NCBI GenBank assembly: GCA_964512165.1 | Contig: CAZEHQ010000002.1 | Location: forward strand, 4,763 to 68,762 | Source: UBA8231 sp964512165 | Lineage (GTDB): Bacteria > Latescibacterota > UBA2968 > UBA8231 | DNA: 64,000 nucleotides | Direction of reading: 5' to 3' | In this document: positions 24,785 to 33,073 of the stretch, piece after piece | How the letters are laid out: every line of letters starts with the position of its first letter | Numbering within the stretch: the stretch's first letter is position 1 | The notes under the pieces: model-generated | What the model was told of the DNA's origin: nothing | What the model saw: the letters and a program-made list of their open reading frames with translations, nothing else | Databases searched by the model: none | Made by a program: the position numbers and the translations under genes

Positions 24785-26640
24785 GAGAAGACCTGGGCAA
24801 CGGCTTCCTCCACCACGGGGTGGCCACGCCGGTGAGCAACCACCGCGGGACGGCGGCCACGGTCGACGGCGACGGCCGCAACGTGGTGCTGCTCTGGCTC
24901 TACGACCACCGTGGCTGCTACGCCCTGCTGCAGATCGACGCGGCCACCGGAGAGTCCCTCGAGGTGCCCGTGCCCTTCGACCCGGGCGGCGACTGCCCCT
25001 TCGCATCGATCCTGTCGACCCGCAACCGGTTCTACACCCACTTCAACAGCCACTTCTGCGAGTACGATCCCGCGGCCCGGGAGTTCACCTTCCACCACCG
25101 CACGGTGCCGCAGATGGCCATGGGCATGACCGAGGACGACGACGGCCGCATCTGGCTGGCCAGCTACCCGGACTCCGGCGTCGCCTGCTTCGATCCGGCG
25201 GTGCGCGCCTTCCGGGACTACGGCCACGTGTACCACCAGAACTGGCGCCAGTACCAGCGCTCGATCGCCGCCGACGACAGCGGCTGGATCTACTTCGCCG
25301 TGGGCAACACCTCGAGCCAGATCGTCGCCCTCGAGCCGGACGGCGGCGAGGCGAGGCCGCTGCTGGCCGAGGAGGAGCGGCACCAGGGCTCGGCCCACGT
25401 TTACCGCGACGAGGACGGACGCGTGTACGGGCAGGCGAGGGCCGGCGCCGACGGGGACTGGCTGCGGCTCTACAAGGGGGAGGCGGAGGCGATCGGCCGC
25501 CACGAGGACCGCCGGCCCAAGGCGATCATCGCCGGCAGCCAGGGGCTGTTCCACCGCGACTTCCCGGACGGCGCCAGGCTGCTGGTCTGCGACACCGTGG
25601 AGAAGCGGATGGTCGTCCAGGACGCGGACGGCAGCCGCCGCGAGATGTCCTTCGACTACACCAGCGAGGGCGCCCACATCATGGGCCTGGCCGCGGCGCC
25701 GGACGGCACGATCTGCGGCGGCACCGCCTTCCCCATGCGGTTCTTCCGTTACGACCCGGCCGCCGACGAGTGGACCAACAGGGAGAGCTTCGGCCAGTGG
25801 AACACCGTGCGCGCCGCCGGAGACCGATTCTTCGTCGGCGGCTACACGGGCGGCTTCCTGCTGGAGTGGGACCCGGCGCGGGACTGGGTGGCCACCGAGA
25901 AGGGCGACGAGAGCGGCAACCCGCGCTGGTGGACGCAGTGCTCGCCGGCGATCAACCGCCCCCACTGCCTGCTGGCCACCGCCGACGGCCGCCGGGTCGT
26001 CCTCGGCGGCACCCCGGGATACGGGTACACCGGAGGCGGCTTGCTGATCTGGGACCGCGCCTCGAAGGAGGGGCGGCTTCTGGAGCACACGGAGCTGGTG
26101 CCGGAGCAGGCGCCCCACAGCCTGGTGGAACTGCCGGATGGGCAGGTGCTGGTGGGCATGACCGTGGCGCCAGGCACCGGCGGCGAGCAGAAGGCGCAGC
26201 GGGCGGAGATGGCCATCGTCAATCTCGAACAGGGAGCCGTAGCCTGGCGCGGGGTGGTCCTGGACGAGGTTGGGTCGTACACCGATCTGTCCCCGGGGCC
26301 CGATGGCCTGGTCCTCGGTTTCGCGGACTCGGCGCGGCTCTTCGCCTTCGACCCGGCGTCGCGGCAGGTGGTGCAGGAGCTGGACGTGGAGGCGCAGCTG
26401 GGGCGGACCTGCGGCCAGCAGGGGCCGCGGGTCTTCGTCACGGGCCCGGCCGGCGAGCGCTTCGTGCTGCTGCGGCGGGGCGTGGCCGAGATCGTCGACG
26501 AGGGCGCCGAAGCGGACCGCTTCGGCATCCACATGCGGGCGGAATCGCCGGTAGCCATCGGTCCCGGAGGCGACCACCTCGACGGCCGCGTCTACTTCGG
26601 CAGCGGTTCCCACGTCTACTCCTGGGAGGTGAGCGGGTGA
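24781..26640 (+). CDS. Beta-propeller repeat protein of unknown function
   Basis: 619 residues built from recurring four-stranded repeats, each with a DPA-x(3)-F or DxDGRIW-type turn (EYDPAAREFTF, CFDPAVRAFRD, RYDPAADEWTN, EWDPARDWV, AFDPASRQVV; DDDGRIWLASY). This spacing indicates a seven- to eight-bladed propeller like those of the SMP-30/Kelch/YncE type. No signal peptide, so it is presumably cytoplasmic. No catalytic motif is recognisable; such proteins act as lactonases, lyases or scaffolds. ATG 24781 overlaps the upstream stop; the stop overlaps the following GTG (GTGA 26637). Confidence 0.75.
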   Translation: MREDLGNGFLHHGVATPVSNHRGTAATVDGDGRNVVLLWLYDHRGCYALLQIDAATGESLEVPVPFDPGGDCPFASILSTRNRFYTHFNSHFCEYDPAAREFTFHHRTVPQMAMGMTEDDDGRIWLASYPDSGVACFDPAVRAFRDYGHVYHQNWRQYQRSIAADDSGWIYFAVGNTSSQIVALEPDGGEARPLLAEEERHQGSAHVYRDEDGRVYGQARAGADGDWLRLYKGEAEAIGRHEDRRPKAIIAGSQGLFHRDFPDGARLLVCDTVEKRMVVQDADGSRREMSFDYTSEGAHIMGLAAAPDGTICGGTAFPMRFFRYDPAADEWTNRESFGQWNTVRAAGDRFFVGGYTGGFLLEWDPARDWVATEKGDESGNPRWWTQCSPAINRPHCLLATADGRRVVLGGTPGYGYTGGGLLIWDRASKEGRLLEHTELVPEQAPHSLVELPDGQVLVGMTVAPGTGGEQKAQRAEMAIVNLEQGAVAWRGVVLDEVGSYTDLSPGPDGLVLGFADSARLFAFDPASRQVVQELDVEAQLGRTCGQQGPRVFVTGPAGERFVLLRRGVAEIVDEGAEADRFGIHMRAESPVAIGPGGDHLDGRVYFGSGSHVYSWEVSG

Positions 26641-27464
26641 GGGCGCCCGTCATCGACGGCGCCGAGCACGCCTGGGTCCTGCACGACGGGCGCTTCCCCA
26701 TCGACCCGGCCATCTCCAGCTGCCCAAGCGCGATGCCTGATCACGAGCTGTCGGGGGAGGACCTGATCGCGCTGATGCAGCAGCACGGCATCGACCGCAC
26801 CGTGATCAGCCACGTCTGCTACTACGGCCGCAACAACGACTACGCCGTGCACTGCGTGAAGCGGTGGCCGGAGCGCTTCGCGGCCATCGGCCTGCTCGTC
26901 GGCGCGCGGCTGTTCCCACCCGCCGACGGCGAGCGCAACGCCGAGCGGCTGGAGCAACTCGTCGTCGAGGGCGGGCTCTCCGGGCTGCGCCTGAGCCCGA
27001 TCTACGACCGCGAGACCGTCTGGCTGAACGACCCCGTCTGCGATCCTTTGTGGCGCAAGGCCGCCGACCTCGGCGCCACCTTCAACATCTTCCTGGGCCC
27101 GGAGCAGATCGGCCAGGTAGCCGACATGGCGGCCCGGCACCCCGGCGTCGACGTCGTCATCGACCACTTCGCCATGATCGACATCGAGCGGCCCGACGAG
27201 GAGGGCATCGGGCCCCTGCTGGACCTGCACCGCCTGCCCAACGTCTACATCCGCACCTCTCTCCACAATCCGTCCCGGCAGAAGCTGCCCTTCCGGGACA
27301 TGTGGCCCTACCTGCGGCGGGTCTACGACACCTTCGGCCCCGAGCGGATGCTGTGGGCCAACTACTACGAGTACCTGATCATGGCGGAAATGATCGACTT
27401 CTTCACCGTCGCCGACCGCGAGCACATCCTCGGCGGCACGGCGCGGAGGCTCTACTTCCGATGA
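26637..27464 (+). CDS. Amidohydrolase 2-like protein lacking canonical metal ligands
   Basis: TIM-barrel amidohydrolase fold, 275 residues. Where the family has DxHxHxW, this protein has IDGAEHAWV (first His replaced by Ala9, His11 kept); the central VVIDHFAM retains DH near 180, but the C-terminal GSDW/ESDS segment is replaced by MLWANYYEYL, so the catalytic Asp is absent. Other family proteins in this window keep these residues. The ending EHILGGTARRLYF is typical of the family (ILxGTAxRLF). GTG 26637 overlaps the previous stop and ATG 27461 of the next gene overlaps its stop. Either a pseudoenzyme or a mechanism with a different metal set. Confidence 0.8.
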   Translation: MRAPVIDGAEHAWVLHDGRFPIDPAISSCPSAMPDHELSGEDLIALMQQHGIDRTVISHVCYYGRNNDYAVHCVKRWPERFAAIGLLVGARLFPPADGERNAERLEQLVVEGGLSGLRLSPIYDRETVWLNDPVCDPLWRKAADLGATFNIFLGPEQIGQVADMAARHPGVDVVIDHFAMIDIERPDEEGIGPLLDLHRLPNVYIRTSLHNPSRQKLPFRDMWPYLRRVYDTFGPERMLWANYYEYLIMAEMIDFFTVADREHILGGTARRLYFR

Positions 27465-27835
27465 AAGCGAAGGGCCGGAACTCCGAGTTGGTCTACTCCA
27501 CCGCCACCGGCGACATCCGCGGGGAGAAACCCGGGGGTCGGAAGGACACGCGGCGCCGCGGCGCTGGGAGGCCAGCCGCGCAAGCCGCCCCCGCGGACGG
27601 AGTCGTCCGCGTCGGCCGCGAGACCAAGGGCCGGAAGGGCAAGGGAGTGACGGTCCTGACCGGCCTGCCGGTCGGCGGCCGGGATCTGGAGGCACTGGCC
27701 CGGGAGCTGAAGGCCCTCTGCGGCGCCGGCGGCACCGTGCGGGACGGAGTCATCGAGATTCAGGGAGACCACCGGGACCGCCTCGTGCGGGCCCTGGAGG
27801 AGAGGGGCTGGAGGGTGAAACGGAGCGGAGGATGA
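27461..27835 (+). CDS. yciH: SUI1/YciH family translation initiation factor
   Basis: Bacterial homolog of eukaryotic/archaeal initiation factor eIF1 (aIF1), which discriminates against incorrect start codons or initiator tRNA pairing on the small ribosomal subunit. After a basic, low-complexity N-terminal stretch, the SUI1 domain shows GKGVTVLTGLP near residue 64, CGAGGTVRDGVIEIQGDHRD near 86-105 and a final WRVKRSGG; 124 residues, normal for YciH. It is embedded in a catabolic operon with start/stop overlaps on both sides (ATGA 27461; ATGATG 27832), an unusual place for a translation factor. Identification is firm; the role in this operon is not. Confidence 0.92.
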   Translation: MKAKGRNSELVYSTATGDIRGEKPGGRKDTRRRGAGRPAAQAAPADGVVRVGRETKGRKGKGVTVLTGLPVGGRDLEALARELKALCGAGGTVRDGVIEIQGDHRDRLVRALEERGWRVKRSGG

Positions 27836-29316
27836 TGGCACGCAAGAAGATCCTGATCGCCTTCTTCCACCAGGAAACGTCCCACTTCAACCCCGGCCTC
27901 ACCACGTGGGACCGCTTCGACCTCTCCCGCGGCGAGGAGCTGATCGCGCGCTACGCGGGGACCAACACCTACGTCGCCGGCGGTCTCGACGTCCTGGCAG
28001 AGGCAGGCGTCGACGTGGTTCCGACGTACGGCGCCTCCTCCGTGACCTCGGGCGGGCCCGTGCCGGCCGCCGACCTCGACGGCATGACCGCCGAGATGCT
28101 GGAGGCGATCCTTGCGGCCAGGGACGCCGACGGGGCCTATATCGCTTTTCACGGGGCCATGGCCGGCTGCGAGGAGCATGATCCCGAGGGCCGCATCCTG
28201 GAGCAGGTGCGGAGCATGATGGGGGACAAGCCGATCGTCGCTTCCTACGACTTGCACGCCATCCTCACCGACCGCCTGGTGCGATCAGCCGATGTCACGG
28301 TGGCCCTCCACACCTACCCCCACACCGACATGCGCCGGACGGGCCAGCGAGCGGCGGCCGTTCTGGTGCGGCTGCTGCGGGGCGGCGTGCGCCCCGAGAC
28401 GGCGCAGGTGAAGCTGCCCATGCTCGTCCGCGGCGATGAGCTGATCACGGAGACCGGGCTCTTCGGCCAAGCCATCGACCGCTGCAAGGATTTCGAGGCC
28501 GGGGAGAAGGGGCTGTCCGCCCTGGTCAACATCGGCAACCCCTTCACCGACGTGCCAGAGCTGCGCACCAACACCCTGGTCACCAGCGACGGGGAGCCGC
28601 GGATGGCGCGGGATCTGGCCGAGGAGCTTGCCCGCTTCATGTGGGAGCACCGCGGGAGCATGCAGGCGGAGCTGGTCTCGGTGAAGGAGGCCGTGGCCGT
28701 GGCCGGGCGGGAACCCGGGCTGACCGTGTTCTCCGATGCTGCGGATGCCACATCCAGCGGCGCCTCGGGCGACAGCAACTGGATCCTGCGGGGTCTCATC
28801 GAGGCGGGGTACGGCAAGCGGGCCCTGCTGCCCCTGGTGGACGCGCCGGCCGTGGAGGCCGCCTTTGCGCGGGGCGTCGGCAGCCGGTTCACCGTGCCCC
28901 TGGGGGGAACGGTCGACCGGGAGCGGCACCAGCCGGTGGAATGCGAGGTCTACGTGCAGAGCCTGCACGACGGCCACTTCCGGACCGAGTCGGGGGAGAC
29001 CTCGCGGGCGGGGAGGACGGCGGTCCTGGTGACTGGCGGCACGGTGGTCATGACCACGGAGTTTCCCGTGTCGATCATGGGACGCCGAGTCTTCGAGGCG
29101 AGAGGGCTGAAGCCGGTAGATTTCGACCTTGTGGTCTGCAAGAGCCCTAACGGGTTCCGCACCCACTACGAGGCGATCGCCGAGCGCATCGTGCCCGTGG
29201 ATTGCCCCGGGTCGACGAGCGCCAACCTGAGGTCCCTGCCCTACCGCAACGTGACCCGGCCGATCTTCCCTCTGGACGAGGGCGTCGAGGCGGAGATCAC
29301 CGCCGCCCGCACCTAG
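27832..29316 (+). CDS. M81 family metallopeptidase-like protein (MlrC-like), copy 1
   Basis: MlrC family, named for the protein acting on linearised microcystin, but members in catabolic clusters probably hydrolyse other amides or lactones. 494 residues. Zinc-site-type motifs: FHQETSHFNP near residue 12, IAFHGAMAGCEEHDPEG near 104, ASYDLHAILTDRLV near 138, ALHTYPHTDMRRTG near 158; a second domain contains SSGASGDSNW near 305. Last gene of the operon; ATG 27832 overlaps the yciH stop, with a second ATG directly after it. Its stop shares the palindrome CTAG with the stop of the convergent oxidoreductase. A second M81 gene lies at 31550. Confidence 0.86.
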   Translation: MMARKKILIAFFHQETSHFNPGLTTWDRFDLSRGEELIARYAGTNTYVAGGLDVLAEAGVDVVPTYGASSVTSGGPVPAADLDGMTAEMLEAILAARDADGAYIAFHGAMAGCEEHDPEGRILEQVRSMMGDKPIVASYDLHAILTDRLVRSADVTVALHTYPHTDMRRTGQRAAAVLVRLLRGGVRPETAQVKLPMLVRGDELITETGLFGQAIDRCKDFEAGEKGLSALVNIGNPFTDVPELRTNTLVTSDGEPRMARDLAEELARFMWEHRGSMQAELVSVKEAVAVAGREPGLTVFSDAADATSSGASGDSNWILRGLIEAGYGKRALLPLVDAPAVEAAFARGVGSRFTVPLGGTVDRERHQPVECEVYVQSLHDGHFRTESGETSRAGRTAVLVTGGTVVMTTEFPVSIMGRRVFEARGLKPVDFDLVVCKSPNGFRTHYEAIAERIVPVDCPGSTSANLRSLPYRNVTRPIFPLDEGVEAEITAART

Positions 29317-30338
29317 ATCTGGCTGCCGTAGACGGCGTCCACCAGCTCCATGGTGCGGATGGCGTCCTCGAAGTTCGTCTCGGGAGCCACTCCGCGGCGC
29401 AGGCATTCCAGGAAGTGGGCGTTGGTGTCCCAGGCGCCGTGGGCCCGGTAGGGCTCGCTGCCGCCGGCCAGGTCGGCCGGGTCGAGCTGCTCCACCGGGT
29501 CGGGTCGGTCGTCGGCGAAGAGTTGGCCGCCCTCCTCCGGGTCCCCGTAGAAGCTGACGCCGGCGGAGTGGATCTCCACCGAGAAGCTGCGCCGGCCGGC
29601 CATGAAGTTGTTGAGCAGCAGGCCGGTGGCGCCCGAGGAGAACCGCACCAGGGCCAGGTGGATGTTCCAGTGGCCGGCGTCGAGGCGGCGGTTGTCGGAG
29701 GCCACGCTGACCACCTCTCCCCCGCACAGGTAGCGCAGGGTGTCGACGGCGTGGATGCCGTCGCAGGTGAGCATGTCCATGGCGCCCTTGTAGTAGGGGT
29801 CGCCGCCGACCTGGTTCTTGTAGAAGGCAGCATGGGCCGTGTGCACGGGTCCGCGCTGCTCGCAGCGCGCCTTGCCCTGGCGGACCACGGGCGAGAACCG
29901 GCGCTGGAAGGTGACGCCGGTGAGCACCTTCCGCCGCCGGGCGATGGCGGCCAGCTGGCGCACCTGCTCCGTGGTCACGGCGGGGGGCTTCTCGACGAAG
30001 AGGTGGCAGCCCATGTCCAGCACCGCGGCGGCCACGTCATAGAGGTGCTGGGGCGGCATGATGGCGTACACGGCGTCGGGCCGCTCGGCGGCGATCATCT
30101 CCTCGTAGCTGCCGTACCTCCCGGGGATGCCGAAGCGGTCGCAGGCCTGCTCCAACCGGGCCTCGTCGAGGTCGCAGGCAGCCGTGAGGTCGCAGCCGGG
30201 CAGTTCCGCCAGGCATGGGTAGTGGGCGCTGGTGGCGCGGCCTCCGGCGCCGATGACGGCCACCCGAACCGGGCGCCGCCGGCTGGGCCGCTTCGGGGCC
30301 GCCGGGCGGGCCGGGGCCCTTCTCTTGGTCCTGGCCAC
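29313..30338 (-). CDS. Gfo/Idh/MocA family oxidoreductase with basic N-terminal extension
   Basis: NAD(P)-dependent oxidoreductase, 341 residues. A 23-residue Arg/Lys/Pro/Ala-rich extension precedes the Rossmann motif VAVIGAGGRATSAHYPC, and FVEKPPAVT near 120 is the lysine motif. GIHAVDTLRYLCGGE near 195 carries the family His. GTG start at 30338, 4 bp after the stop of the upstream paralog; the extension could be an artefact if translation begins at the GTG of VRVAVIG. Last gene of the minus-strand set UxuA-like, M81, Gfo/Idh, Gfo/Idh. Substrate unknown. Confidence 0.85.
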   Translation of the reverse strand: MARTKRRAPARPAAPKRPSRRRPVRVAVIGAGGRATSAHYPCLAELPGCDLTAACDLDEARLEQACDRFGIPGRYGSYEEMIAAERPDAVYAIMPPQHLYDVAAAVLDMGCHLFVEKPPAVTTEQVRQLAAIARRRKVLTGVTFQRRFSPVVRQGKARCEQRGPVHTAHAAFYKNQVGGDPYYKGAMDMLTCDGIHAVDTLRYLCGGEVVSVASDNRRLDAGHWNIHLALVRFSSGATGLLLNNFMAGRRSFSVEIHSAGVSFYGDPEEGGQLFADDRPDPVEQLDPADLAGGSEPYRAHGAWDTNAHFLECLRRGVAPETNFEDAIRTMELVDAVYGSQI

Positions 30339-30342
30339 GTGG

Positions 30343-31446
30343 TCAGCCGCGCTCGCGAAAGGTGCCGGCCTGGCGCAGGGCCGCGACGCCGTTGTCGACC
30401 CTGTTCAGCGGGAAGGTGACGGGCCGGTTCCCGGTGAGCTGCGACTGGTACACGGCGGTCACCAGTTCCATGGAGCGGCGGCCGACGCGTCCGTCGGAGC
30501 GCAGGGTCCCCTCTCCCTCGAGGGCGGAGGTCAACTCCCGGAGGGCGGCGACGTAGGTGCTGGCCGCCGCCGGCCGCTGGACTTCGGCGACCTCGAGATC
30601 GCTCCACTGGAACCCGGAGTCGGGCTCGTACATGCCCTGCTGCGACTGCTGCAGATGAACCTGCTCCCCGGCCATGCGGATCAGGCCGGTGGAACCGCGC
30701 AGCGCGAATCCGTGGTCAGAATACGTGGTCAGTTCTGCACCGCGGATCGTCCCGGTGACGCCGCTGTCGAACTTGAGGAAGGCGGCGGCGTAGTCCTCCA
30801 CCGCCCAGGGGCGGGTCCTCTGCTCGGCGGTGCCGCAGAGCCAAGCCACGGGCCCCCCGTAGAGGTCCATGAGGTCGAAGTAGTGGGTGTAGTCGTGGAG
30901 CAGGGGCCCCTCGTTCTCGGAGCGCCAGGAGGGCTCCGGCTTGCAGCCGTCCATGAAGCAGTCGACGTGGATCAGGTCTCCGATGGCGCCGTCGGCGAGC
31001 AGCCGGGCCGCCAGCTGCCACTCGGGATGCCAGCGCCGGTTGTGGTTGACCTGAAGAAGGACGGACTCGGCCTCGCAGGCGGCGATCATCCGGTCGCACT
31101 CCTCCAGGGAGAGGGCCATGGGCTTCTCGCAGATGATGGCGCGCACCGAGGGGGCCGAGGCGCACTCCAGGACCATCTCGCAGTGCAGCTCGGGATGGGT
31201 GGCGACGATGACGATCTCCGGCGCCGCCTGCTCGAGCATCTGCCGGTAGTCGTGGAAGAGGGCGTCGACGCCGAAGCGCTGCCCGAAGGCCTCGAGCTTT
31301 TCGCGGCCCCGGTTGACGCCGGCCACCAGGCGTACGTCCTCGCAGGCGGCCACGGCTTCCGCGTGGTTGTCGGGCAGGTCTCCGAAGGAGAACTGGTAGC
31401 CGACGCGGCCGGTGCCGATGATGGCGACGCCGAGCGGGGTGGCCAT
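30343..31446 (-). CDS. Gfo/Idh/MocA family oxidoreductase
   Basis: NAD(P)-dependent oxidoreductase, 367 residues. Rossmann motif AIIGTGRVGYQF at residues 8-19, lysine motif IICEKPMALS near 103-112, and HDYTHYFDLMDLYGG near 184-198, where an active-site His is usual. Start ATG 31446. Lies 103 bp downstream of the M81 gene and 4 bp upstream of a second family member, so the pair is co-transcribed and could act on successive intermediates or form mixed oligomers. Substrate unknown. Confidence 0.86.
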   Translation of the reverse strand: MATPLGVAIIGTGRVGYQFSFGDLPDNHAEAVAACEDVRLVAGVNRGREKLEAFGQRFGVDALFHDYRQMLEQAAPEIVIVATHPELHCEMVLECASAPSVRAIICEKPMALSLEECDRMIAACEAESVLLQVNHNRRWHPEWQLAARLLADGAIGDLIHVDCFMDGCKPEPSWRSENEGPLLHDYTHYFDLMDLYGGPVAWLCGTAEQRTRPWAVEDYAAAFLKFDSGVTGTIRGAELTTYSDHGFALRGSTGLIRMAGEQVHLQQSQQGMYEPDSGFQWSDLEVAEVQRPAAASTYVAALRELTSALEGEGTLRSDGRVGRRSMELVTAVYQSQLTGNRPVTFPLNRVDNGVAALRQAGTFRERG

Positions 31447-31549
31447 CAGGCAGCCTCCGATGGCCGGCGCGGGCGCAGCGAGGAGCGGATCCGGTCGTTT
31501 CCCATGGTGCCGCGTAAGCTAACCGACGCCGCCCGGGGACAGCAACCGG

Positions 31550-33073
31550 TCAGCGGCCGGTCCCCGCGGCCAGCAGAGCGGCGTTCGTCCAAACCGTCGG
31601 CTCCAGACCGGGGAGGTCTTCGTCCATGGGGAAATAGGGGCGGGGCATGCGCCGCAGAGGATGGTTGCGGATGGTGGCCGGCGTGGGGCCCGGGGTGTCG
31701 AGGACGTGGAAAGCGGCGGCCACGTCGTCGTAGACGTTGTGGAAGTTCATCGGATTCTTGGCGACGACGAACTTCGTCTGCCGGGGGTCGATGCCGACGG
31801 CCCGCCACTGCTCGTCGGCCCAGTCGTAGGTGGCGTGGCTGGTGATCAGCACGCGCACCGCTTCGATGGCCAGCACCGCCGTCGGCCCCATCTCCCCCTC
31901 GATGCCGTCCCAGATGCCCCCGGTGTAGCGGAAACGGCCGTCGTGCAGGCTCTCGACGTGGCCCTCCACCAGTATGGGCTGGCCCCAGGCCGGGTCGAGA
32001 TTGTGGCCGAGAGAGATGGAGACCTCGCCGCCGGCACCCGCTCGGTGACAGGCCCGGGCCGCTTCCGGATCGACTACCGGCACGAGGGCCGGGGGTGGGT
32101 CCTCGAAGGCCAGCAGGGCGGCCAGGGAGGCGACGCTGTCGCCCGAGGCGCCGCCGCCGGCGCAGTCGGCGGCCTCGATGAGGACGACGGGACGGCCCGG
32201 GGTCTCCAGGCCGGCGCGAATCGCGGCTTCCGGCTCCAGGGCCGAGGCCTCGAGCTCCTGGCGTCGGCTCCAGTAGTCCCGCGCCGTCTCGAGAGCCAGC
32301 CGCCGGGCGCGGCCCATGTCGCCGTCGACGACGAACAGGCCGCCGCCGCCCAGGTCGGGCTGATCGAGGAAGGGGTGCACGAGGAAGAGGCTGGCCGACA
32401 GCACGTCCGCCTCGGCCTCGCGATGCCGCAGGTCCCGCATCATGCGGGCGAAGGCGCCGCCGCCGTCGGTGGAGCCGTTGATGCCGCCGACGATGACGGG
32501 CACCTTGGCCAGGGCCATGGCCGGCCGGCAGCGCCCTCCGGCGGTGTCGAGGAGGAGGCGAGCGCCGCGCTCTCCGGTAGAGGCGGCGTCCCGGTGCGGA
32601 TAGGTGGCCCAGGCCACGAGGCCGTGGGCGTTCTCGACCATGGCGCGGGTTACGTGGGCATGGAGGTCGAGGGTGGCCACCACCGGGACGGCGGGCCCGA
32701 CCAGGTGGCGCACCGCCGAAATGAGGTCCCCCTCGACATCGTCGACGCCTTCGGCGACGGCGCTGCCGTGGAGGGGGAGCAGGACCCCGTCCACGGGCAG
32801 GGCCCGGGAGAGGCGGTCGAGCAACTCGGTGCGCAGGTACTGGTAGCAGTCGGCGGTCATACAGCCGCCGGGGCAGGTGCTCGCCGAGATCAGGGGAGCG
32901 ATGTCCGCGCCTGCGGAGCGCAGGGCCCGAAGGGCCCCCCCGACGACGCCGGCCTCCAGGGCGAGAACCTCGTCGCCGCGGCACAGCTCGTAGCGGGCGA
33001 ACCAGTCGAGGTCGATGGGCGAGCCCCCGAACTGGTTGCACTCGGTCAGCACCGAGCCCAGGGCGATCCTCAC
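31550..33073 (-). CDS. M81 family metallopeptidase-like protein (MlrC-like), copy 2
   Basis: 507 residues, paralogous in domain layout to the protein at 27832. Motifs: LGSVLTECNQF near residue 5, LLPLHGSAVAEGVDDVEG near 98-115, ATLDLHAHVTRAMV near 133, AWATYPHRDAASTG near 153, and GGGASGDSVASLAALL near 307. GTG start at 33073 overlaps the UxuA-like stop (GTGA), so the two are translationally coupled. The association of an M81 protein with a UxuA-like dehydratase and dehydrogenases argues for a sugar-acid or sugar-amide substrate rather than a peptide; this is inference. Confidence 0.86.
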   Translation of the reverse strand: MRIALGSVLTECNQFGGSPIDLDWFARYELCRGDEVLALEAGVVGGALRALRSAGADIAPLISASTCPGGCMTADCYQYLRTELLDRLSRALPVDGVLLPLHGSAVAEGVDDVEGDLISAVRHLVGPAVPVVATLDLHAHVTRAMVENAHGLVAWATYPHRDAASTGERGARLLLDTAGGRCRPAMALAKVPVIVGGINGSTDGGGAFARMMRDLRHREAEADVLSASLFLVHPFLDQPDLGGGGLFVVDGDMGRARRLALETARDYWSRRQELEASALEPEAAIRAGLETPGRPVVLIEAADCAGGGASGDSVASLAALLAFEDPPPALVPVVDPEAARACHRAGAGGEVSISLGHNLDPAWGQPILVEGHVESLHDGRFRYTGGIWDGIEGEMGPTAVLAIEAVRVLITSHATYDWADEQWRAVGIDPRQTKFVVAKNPMNFHNVYDDVAAAFHVLDTPGPTPATIRNHPLRRMPRPYFPMDEDLPGLEPTVWTNAALLAAGTGR

